A stretch of DNA of 21,778 nucleotides from a virus: positions 1 to 21,778 of the IMG/VR virus record IMGVR_UViG_3300025872_000352; one strand, written 5' to 3'. The notes beneath the pieces were generated by a model. The model was not told where the DNA came from and searched no databases. It saw only the letters and a program-made list of their open reading frames with translations. Shown one piece after another: positions 17,084-21,778 of this stretch. The stretch's first letter is position 1, and each line of letters opens with the position of its first letter. The translations under genes and the position numbers were made by a program.

Positions 17084-17111
17084 CCTAACCAACTCAACAC
17101 CATGACAACCA
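17084..17111 (+). repeat. 28-nt leader repeat, copy 1
   Basis: This stretch is identical to 17445-17472. It covers the leader and first codons of the gene starting at 17102 and includes cctaaccaactcaacacc followed by ATG. It lacks G before the start codon and has no SD. The second copy sits at the same relation to the next gene's ATG. Confidence 0.85.
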
Positions 17112-17449
17112 CCAAAGGATTTGCTCAACTCGTCCAAGCGATTGCAGACATGATGGACGGCCCTGCTAACACCAACACGACCGGCATCACCCTCCATCGA
17201 GATCTGGGTTGGTGCGCCACCTTTCAGGCATCGGACATCAACCCCGAGGATGAGATCGCGATTGTCTACAAAAACGACATCATTCATACCGCTCATTGCG
17301 CGGAGGAAGAAATCGACCCGCACGGCATCGCCGAGTGGATCCGGGACAACGTGGTCATGTGGATCTGCGATGCTCAAGACCGACTCGACGAGCACGGGAT
17401 CAAAAATCCACAGCTGACCCCAAAAGAGATTGTGGCGCACCTCTCCTAA
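17102..17449 (+). CDS. Acidic protein of unknown function
   Basis: A 115-residue acidic protein. The ATG at 17102 follows a G-free leader, and the upstream in-frame extension from 17030 overlaps the previous gene and is rejected. Central segments (HRDLGWCATFQASDINPEDEIAIVYK) and a helical part (IAEWIRDNVVMWICDAQDRLDEHG) are visible, with two separate Cys but no zinc-binding pattern. It may be a host-takeover protein, but no function is assigned. Confidence 0.72.
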   Translation: MTTTKGFAQLVQAIADMMDGPANTNTTGITLHRDLGWCATFQASDINPEDEIAIVYKNDIIHTAHCAEEEIDPHGIAEWIRDNVVMWICDAQDRLDEHGIKNPQLTPKEIVAHLS

Positions 17450-17472
17450 CCAACTCAACACCATGACAACCA
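17445..17472 (+). repeat. 28-nt leader repeat, copy 2
   Basis: Identical over 28 nt to 17084-17111. It includes the stop codon of the preceding gene (taa, 17447-17449) and the ATG (17463-17465) of the next, so the repeat spans an intergenic junction in both places. This suggests gene duplication with divergence of the bodies, or selection for a specific leader. Confidence 0.85.
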
Positions 17473-17648
17473 AAGCAAAAACCATCCAAGGGGAGGTCCT
17501 CCTCGCTCTCTCAACCATCGATTTCGTCCTGCTCGGAACCCTCGAGTGGGACGCATGGACAGCCGCAGTGGGCGTGCTCGGCCTCGTGTCGGCCGCCATC
17601 GGCATCACCTACGTCCTCGAGGCAGCTAGAGAGGAGGCAGGGCAATGA
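17463..17648 (+). CDS. Small membrane protein of unknown function
   Basis: A 61-residue protein with hydrophobic stretches (EVLLALSTIDFVLLGTL and AAVGVLGLVSAAIGITYVL) suggesting one or two membrane segments, and an acidic, basic-flanked C-terminus (LEAAREEAGQ). The leader is the second copy of the shared 28-nt repeat. Upstream in-frame sequence from 17430 belongs to the previous gene's shadow. It overlaps the next gene by ATGA. Confidence 0.65.
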   Translation: MTTKAKTIQGEVLLALSTIDFVLLGTLEWDAWTAAVGVLGLVSAAIGITYVLEAAREEAGQ

Positions 17649-17935
17649 GCACGCAAACCATCTACCACGAGGGCCGAGAGTGGTGCCTCGTCTCACCTGA
17701 GGACCACGCGACCCTGATCTCGGCTAAGGACGCCGCTCTGAGCATCGCGCAGCGGCTCCTCGTCGCCAAGCGCATCGAGACGCCCCACGGGGACTTGATG
17801 CTCGCGCCGAGCAAGCGGTGCAGGAGATGCAACGGGGACAAGCCGTCTAAGCGAGGGCAACGCTATTGCGCCGCGTGCTCAAAGATCAGCCGCATCGAAT
17901 CCGTGAAGGCCTATTGGCAAAGGAGGGCGAAATGA
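17645..17935 (+). CDS. Zinc-ribbon protein (CxxC pairs), unknown role
   Basis: A 96-residue protein with two CxxC pairs at C59/C62 and C75/C78, giving a small zinc ribbon or knuckle, followed by a basic tail (SRIESVKAYWQRRAK). The N-terminal half is a helix-rich segment. It is preceded by a perfect AGGAGG ten nt before the ATG, unlike most genes here. The zinc knuckle suggests nucleic-acid or protein binding; the role is unknown. It overlaps the resolvase gene by ATGA. Confidence 0.75.
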   Translation: MSTQTIYHEGREWCLVSPEDHATLISAKDAALSIAQRLLVAKRIETPHGDLMLAPSKRCRRCNGDKPSKRGQRYCAACSKISRIESVKAYWQRRAK

Positions 17936-18390
17936 TCGCCATCGACCCCGGGGTGGCCGGCGGATGGGCATACGACATGGAGCAGGGCGCAATCGAGTGC
18001 TGCCGGATGCCAGAGACCGACGGGGACATCCTGACAGGCCTTCGCAACCTCTGGGCAGTTGGCCACCGAGAAATCCGCATGGAGATTCCCGCAAAAGCGA
18101 TCTTCGGTGCTGGTCACTCATCGCTCGCGGTGCTCCATCGCAACGTCGGGTTTATCCAAGGAGTGGCGATGGCTCTCGGGTTCAGTCTTCTCCTCGTCCA
18201 ACCGAAGGCGTGGCAAAAGGTCATCGGCATCTCGAAAAGATCCGGAGAGGAACAGAGGAAATGGAAAAATCGGCTTAAGGAGGAGGCACAACGTAGGTTC
18301 CCAAACCTTCATATCACTTTGAGTACCGCTGACGCGGTCCTCATCCTCGCCGCTGGATTAGCGGCAAAAAACAACAACACCAGACAGTAG
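17932..18390 (+). CDS. RuvC-like Holliday junction resolvase
   Basis: A 152-residue RNase H-fold nuclease of RuvC type, which cuts four-way junctions in phage DNA. The first strand has IAIDPGVAGGWA (catalytic D5), the next acidic residue sits in RMEIPAK (E51), and the C-terminal helix holds STADAVLILAAG (D134). These are the expected acidic positions of the family. The length is typical for phage versions. A strong AAAGGAGG lies about five nt upstream of the start, and the start overlaps the previous gene's stop. With the RecT-like gene next to it, it forms a recombination module. Cleavage specificity is not shown by the sequence. Confidence 0.82.
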   Translation: MIAIDPGVAGGWAYDMEQGAIECCRMPETDGDILTGLRNLWAVGHREIRMEIPAKAIFGAGHSSLAVLHRNVGFIQGVAMALGFSLLLVQPKAWQKVIGISKRSGEEQRKWKNRLKEEAQRRFPNLHITLSTADAVLILAAGLAAKNNNTRQ

Positions 18391-18395
18391 AAAAC

Positions 18396-19130
18396 ATGAA
18401 CAACGAACACAAACCACTGGCCCTCTTCGCAGGGGTTAACGACCCCGTCGGGGCAGCAATGCAACTGGGTGAAGCCTTCGCATCCTCGGGGATGTTTGGC
18501 TGCACCAAACCCGCACAGGGGGCCATCCTCGCGCTGCAATGCCTGACGTCAGGCCTGACCCCATTCGAGGTCACGCAAACGTACCACCTGCTCGACGGAA
18601 AACTGAGCATGAAGGCCGACGCAATGCTCGGTCGGTACAAGGCCGCAGGTGGCAAGGTCATCTGGGGCACTCGGACTGCCGAGCGAGTCAAGGCTCGGTG
18701 GGTCTACGGAGAGAACGATCTGGAAATGGAGGTCACGATGCAGGAGCTGGTGGCCAACGGGGTCGCGCTCGGCAAGGGTGGCGAACTCAAGGAAAACTAC
18801 AAGCGGCACCCGAGGCAGATGCTGACCGCTCGACTCATCTCCGAGGCCGTCAGACTCCTCGCACCTGAGGTTGTCTCGGGGATCTACACCCCCGAGGAAG
18901 TCAGCGATTTCGGGCCGGTTGAGAGGGTCGAGAAACCCGCGCAGGTGCACGTCGTCGAGCCGGAGGCGTTGCCACCCGCAGAGGACCAAGAGCAAGAGTT
19001 CCGCGACCTTCTCGGGGAGCACTACACATCCGCGCTGGCGTTTTTCAAAACCGACCTCCTCACGCTCCTCCCTCAAAAGGTCCAAAAGGACATCCGGACC
19101 CGCACCTCAGACCTCATCTCCAAACTCTAA
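18396..19130 (+). CDS. RecT-like single-strand annealing protein
   Basis: A 244-residue protein of the phage RecT-type annealing group. The conserved core is visible: AMQLGEAFASSGMFG (about 21-35), an aliphatic helix (GAILALQCLTSGLTPFEV), YHLLDGKLSMKADAMLGRYKAAGGKV (about 63-88) and HPRQMLTARLISEAVRLLAPEVVSGIYTPEEV (about 138-169). The C-terminal tail is Pro/Glu-rich and then helical. It is expected to anneal complementary single strands in recombination-dependent replication, together with the SSB-like protein encoded next. No exonuclease partner is visible in the window. Confidence 0.83.
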   Translation: MNNEHKPLALFAGVNDPVGAAMQLGEAFASSGMFGCTKPAQGAILALQCLTSGLTPFEVTQTYHLLDGKLSMKADAMLGRYKAAGGKVIWGTRTAERVKARWVYGENDLEMEVTMQELVANGVALGKGGELKENYKRHPRQMLTARLISEAVRLLAPEVVSGIYTPEEVSDFGPVERVEKPAQVHVVEPEALPPAEDQEQEFRDLLGEHYTSALAFFKTDLLTLLPQKVQKDIRTRTSDLISKL

Positions 19131-19136
19131 CAAACC

Positions 19137-19637
19137 ATGTTCAAAATCGACCGAAACGCAGCGCCGGAATCCTCGTGGATCAAGACTCCGGGCATCTACT
19201 CAGGCACCATCAAGTTCCCAAGCGAGATTGAGTGTACGCCGAAAGGCGAGATGAAGATCCGCCTCGAGTTCGTAACGGAGTCGGGAGCGAAGGCCACCGA
19301 CGACATCATCAACGCTGAGAGTCTCTGGTGGAAACTGAACGTGCTCCTCGCCGCGGCTGACCCCGATGGGAGCAAGATCAACATCCCCAACGGGCAGTCG
19401 GCAGACTTCTCGAAAAACTCGAACTTTATCGAGTTTGTGCGGAAGTTTGATGGGCTCTGGGTGACCTTTGCCATCTACCTCGAGACGTACCAAAAAAAGG
19501 ACGGATCGCAGGGGACGGCCACAAGGCTCAGGCCGATGGACCCGAGAAAGAACAAGGCTCAACTGCCAGCGAAGGCACTCGAGCAGATCAAAAAGGCCGA
19601 GGAGGAAGCCGAGGGACCGGATGAGGTGCCGTTTTAA
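19137..19637 (+). CDS. SSB-like protein with acidic C-terminal tail (DUF669-type)
   Basis: A 166-residue protein with a beta-rich body (YSGTIKFPSEIE, MKIRLEFVTESG, LWVTFAIYLETYQ) and a helical, Lys/Glu-rich linker. It ends in EGPDEVPF, very like the DDDIPF tip by which bacterial SSB recruits partners. Adjacent to a RecT-like gene, proteins of this size are often DUF669-type ssDNA-binding proteins, so that is the best label. An OB fold is inferred rather than shown. The start is ATG after a short CAAACC leader. Confidence 0.72.
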   Translation: MFKIDRNAAPESSWIKTPGIYSGTIKFPSEIECTPKGEMKIRLEFVTESGAKATDDIINAESLWWKLNVLLAAADPDGSKINIPNGQSADFSKNSNFIEFVRKFDGLWVTFAIYLETYQKKDGSQGTATRLRPMDPRKNKAQLPAKALEQIKKAEEEAEGPDEVPF

Positions 19638-19640
19638 GCC

Positions 19641-19895
19641 ATGCAACCGCAGCAACTCGACAACCTGATAAGACAAGCCATGAGCACAGTGGAAGCAATC
19701 AAGACCGAGGTCAGAGCCGTGATGCTCTCCTCAGAGTTTCAAGATCAACTGCGAGAGATCGTGAGGGACGAACTGGCCGACGAGCTGCGAGACCAGGGGA
19801 AGCATCCCGACGCTCTCGCGTTCGAGATCCGGTTCCTCCGCCGCGAACTTGAGGCCATGACCAAGCAACTCGCAGCCATCAATACGATCCAATGA
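19641..19895 (+). CDS. Small coiled-coil protein
   Basis: An 84-residue helical, charged protein with heptad-like pattern in two parts (VEAIKTEVRAVMLSSEFQDQL and FLRRELEAMTKQLAAI). An alternative start lies at 19680. There is no known domain. It sits between the SSB-like gene and further small coupled genes and overlaps the next by ATGA. It may be an oligomerisation or adaptor protein. Confidence 0.7.
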   Translation: MQPQQLDNLIRQAMSTVEAIKTEVRAVMLSSEFQDQLREIVRDELADELRDQGKHPDALAFEIRFLRRELEAMTKQLAAINTIQ

Positions 19896-20212
19896 ATCAA
19901 GAACTCAGAGAACTGAGGCCGGTGTTCGCGGACATGCTGAACAACGTGTTCCGCATCGTTAACGACAAGCAAGTGAGGGACGTATCTTACGACGTTGCCT
20001 ACTGGGATTTAGTCAACCGCATCGGAAAACTCGAACAATGGGCAACATGGCGCACCAATCAGGCGACGGCCATCGCTCTGTTTATCAACAGACCAGAGGT
20101 CATTGAGACCGTCGACAAACTCATGAGCATCCTGTTGAGCGCGAGGAAACAGTGGGTTGACCCCACAGAGTTTCACCAACTCTCGGCGCACCTAGCAACC
20201 ATCCTCAAATGA
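19892..20212 (+). CDS. Helical protein of unknown function
   Basis: A 106-residue helical protein (LRPVFADMLNNVFRIVNDKQ; WATWRTNQATAIALFINRP; ILLSARKQWVDPTEFHQL). It begins with ATGA overlap and ends with ATGA overlap into the microprotein gene. No family is recognised; probably a small regulatory or scaffold protein. Confidence 0.7.
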   Translation: MNQELRELRPVFADMLNNVFRIVNDKQVRDVSYDVAYWDLVNRIGKLEQWATWRTNQATAIALFINRPEVIETVDKLMSILLSARKQWVDPTEFHQLSAHLATILK

Positions 20213-20307
20213 ACAACCTCCACCGTCTCGGGGCTGGCGTGCTCGCCGTCCTACTCGTCAGCGTGTTCGTCGGCCTCGTGGCGGTGGGCTCATCAAAACG
20301 AAAATGA
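20209..20307 (+). CDS. 32-residue single-pass membrane microprotein
   Basis: A 32-residue protein with one membrane segment (LGAGVLAVLLVSVFVGLVAV) and a basic C-terminus (SSKRK). Its start overlaps the previous stop and its stop overlaps the next start (both ATGA), so it exactly fills the space between two good genes, which supports it being real. It could be a small membrane-anchored regulator or host-takeover peptide. No homology is claimed. Confidence 0.6.
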   Translation: MNNLHRLGAGVLAVLLVSVFVGLVAVGSSKRK

Positions 20308-20534
20308 AATCCACATTCTATGCCGACCCGAAATCCATGCTGTTATGGGTCGACGCCAACGTTGAAATGCCCAAGCGCGACATCCCGGTGATCGTCCTAG
20401 TTCGAGACGGCAAGCGGACATTCTGCACGCCGTCACATCGCATGGCCTTTGCATGGTCAGGCATCAAGTCGCCGAGCGTCGTCACCCACTGGGCCGCGAT
20501 GCCAAAACCCCCAACCATTGGAGACAACGAATGA
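20304..20534 (+). CDS. DUF551-like protein
   Basis: A 76-residue protein. It matches the pattern of DUF551: an N-terminal LWVDANVEMPKRDIPVIVLV, a central DGK strand and the C-terminal VTHWAAMPKPP. Such proteins occur in early regions of phages and prophages, with unknown function. It is coupled by ATGA on both sides. Confidence 0.75.
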   Translation: MKSTFYADPKSMLLWVDANVEMPKRDIPVIVLVRDGKRTFCTPSHRMAFAWSGIKSPSVVTHWAAMPKPPTIGDNE

Positions 20535-20701
20535 AAATGCGCGACCAAATCGAGCGGCTCGAGCAGCAGGTTGCCAGCCTCCGCGAGGCTTTTGCGGAAC
20601 TCTGGGGGAGCATCTCGCTCTACCTCTCGCAAGAGCAGATTGAGAGCCTCAAAACCTATCACGCCGAGGAGTTTGCGGAACTGGAGGAGGATGAGGAATG
20701 A
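20531..20701 (+). CDS. Small coiled-coil protein, acidic tail
   Basis: A 56-residue helical protein with a heptad pattern (IERLEQQVASLREAFAELW) and an acidic C-terminus (EEFAELEEDEE). The ATG at 20531 overlaps the previous stop; upstream in-frame sequence from 20453 is shadow. It is tightly coupled to the next gene. Role unknown. Confidence 0.68.
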   Translation: MKMRDQIERLEQQVASLREAFAELWGSISLYLSQEQIESLKTYHAEEFAELEEDEE

Positions 20702-21003
20702 ACGCCGAACTGCTAGAAAATGGGGCCGCGTCGGAACTCATCGAGGATCTGGTGGCCGAGTTGGCAAGCGTCGTAAAACGCCTCGAGGCAGCTAATAAGG
20801 ACTATTGGGGCCTGATGGATGCATTCAGCCGCCTCACCAGGACCTGTCAGGACCTGCAACAGCACAACGCTCAACTCCACGACGAGCTCAAGGAGGCCTA
20901 TGACGCTGCGCACCCGATGACCCTCGTCGAGCGGGGCAAGCACAAGGCTCTCCAGACCATGTACAACGCGGCCTTGGAGGAGATTAAACGCCTCAAATCC
21001 TGA
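20698..21003 (+). CDS. Coiled-coil protein of unknown function
   Basis: A 101-residue, almost fully helical protein with long heptad-like stretches (LIEDLVAELASVVKRLEAAN; LQQHNAQLHDELKEAYDAA; ALEEIKRLKS). It is preceded by GAGGAGGATGAGG, so it has a good SD inside the previous gene, and overlaps that gene by ATGA. It may be an accessory replication or regulatory protein by position. Confidence 0.7.
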   Translation: MNAELLENGAASELIEDLVAELASVVKRLEAANKDYWGLMDAFSRLTRTCQDLQQHNAQLHDELKEAYDAAHPMTLVERGKHKALQTMYNAALEEIKRLKS

Positions 21004-21029
21004 CCTCGGAGCAGGTCGAAAAACAACCC

Positions 21030-21778
21030 ATGCTGACACCATACGAACGCGCCGCCTCTTACGCGGCAAAAGTGCCCGGGGCCGTCTCTGGGCAGGGAGG
21101 CCACTCGGCCACCTATGACCTCGCCAGAGTGCTGGCTCACGACTTCGCATTGAGCGAGGGGGAGAGTCTCCAAATCCTCGAGCAGTGGAACCAGCGGTGT
21201 TCGCCACCGTGGTCCCGCAAAGACCTAGAGCACAAGGTCCGACAAGCCGCGACGAAGCCTCACAACAACCCGCGAGGGTCGAAACTGGACACGCACCAGA
21301 CCGTCAGCCCCACGGGAAGGTTCATCATCAACCGGAACGCTGCACCTGTGGACCTTTCAGGGGACGACTCGTCGGCGTCGACCATTCGCTTCCTCAAGGC
21401 CGCATTCATGCCGGGGGAGCTGGTCTGCATCTGCACTCAGGCACTCGAGAGCGAGGACGGAAAGCATCGACCGGGGAGCCACGGCACCTTTAAACCGCTT
21501 GAGTGGTTCGTGGACCAGATTGAGCAGGGTGACAACCCATTCACCTGCTCGTCAGCCTCGGGGCGATGGATCCGCATCAACCCCTATCGAAGCGAAAGCA
21601 CGACGGGCGCAGACTCCAACGTCAGCGCATACAGGCACGTTCTCATCGAGTTTGACGACCTGCCAGAAGCCGACCAGCTGGCCACCCTCAAAGGGTCCAA
21701 CCTGCCGCTCACCGCTATCATCTCGAGCGGTGGCCGATCGTTTCACGGGTGGGTGCGCGTTGACGCACCCGACAAGGC
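21030..21778 (+). CDS. Phage primase, AEP type with N-terminal helical domain (partial)
   Basis: A frame open from ATG 21030 to the right edge encodes 249 residues so far; the gene continues outside. The N-terminal part (ERAASYAAKVPGAVSGQGGH, then LSEGESLQILEQWNQRCSPP and WSRKDLEHKVRQA) matches a helical domain found with phage and bacterial primases (PriCT-like). After a linker, HVLIEFDDLP (about 203-212) and SSGGRSFHGWVRV (about 232-244) fit the archaeo-eukaryotic primase (AEP) core, with acidic motif I and the S-x-H motif II. It would lay primers for phage replication, next to the recombination module. The C-terminal region, perhaps a helicase part, is not visible. Confidence 0.78.
   Translation, partial: MLTPYERAASYAAKVPGAVSGQGGHSATYDLARVLAHDFALSEGESLQILEQWNQRCSPPWSRKDLEHKVRQAATKPHNNPRGSKLDTHQTVSPTGRFIINRNAAPVDLSGDDSSASTIRFLKAAFMPGELVCICTQALESEDGKHRPGSHGTFKPLEWFVDQIEQGDNPFTCSSASGRWIRINPYRSESTTGADSNVSAYRHVLIEFDDLPEADQLATLKGSNLPLTAIISSGGRSFHGWVRVDAPDK

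Overview
The window is a contiguous stretch of a tailed-phage genome (free phage or prophage). Every supported gene lies on the + strand, packed tightly with many ATGA stop/start overlaps and no tRNA, insertion sequence or CRISPR array. A tape measure protein with no contractile-sheath gene in view suggests a siphovirus-like tail; 730 residues at about 0.15 nm each imply a tail near 110 nm (inference). The host cannot be fixed. A pesticin/T4-type lysozyme and a GTA-type holin fit a Gram-negative host. Most starts lack a Shine-Dalgarno (SD) sequence, and several early leaders are A/C-rich with almost no G. That, plus the helical domain at the start of the primase, is loosely reminiscent of the Planctomycetes/Verrucomicrobia sphere, but this is weak.

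Layout. 1-5.6 kb: a small gene before the tape measure gene, the tape measure gene, two tandem paralogous tail proteins (2557-3910), and two further tail proteins of unknown role. 5.6-12.7 kb: a fibre/appendage block of five genes, two of them large collagen-like proteins with Gly-X-Thr-rich repeats interrupted by small globular modules shared between the genes. 12.7-13.9 kb: a GT4 glycosyltransferase whose start codon sits in the loop of a long perfect hairpin. 13.9-15.8 kb: a lysis cassette with three or four small membrane proteins (one a GTA-type holin) and a lysozyme. 15.8-16.4 kb: a helix-turn-helix protein. 16354-16608: the longest gap, with a 13-bp hairpin and short direct repeats.

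16.6-21.8 kb: early genes. A run of small unknown proteins with A/C-rich leaders (two share an identical 28-nt leader) is followed by a recombination module (RuvC-like resolvase, RecT-like annealing protein, SSB-like protein with an acidic DEVPF tail). Then come small coupled genes, including a 32-residue membrane microprotein, and a primase that runs off the right edge.

How they work together: the left half builds the tail and its fibres, and the glycosyltransferase is well placed to modify the threonine-rich collagen fibres. The middle lyses the cell, and the right half replicates and recombines the genome. The most unusual signals are the start-codon hairpin of the glycosyltransferase, the collagen-fibre/glycosyltransferase pairing, the shared modules of the fibre block, and the regulatory-looking gap at 16.4 kb.
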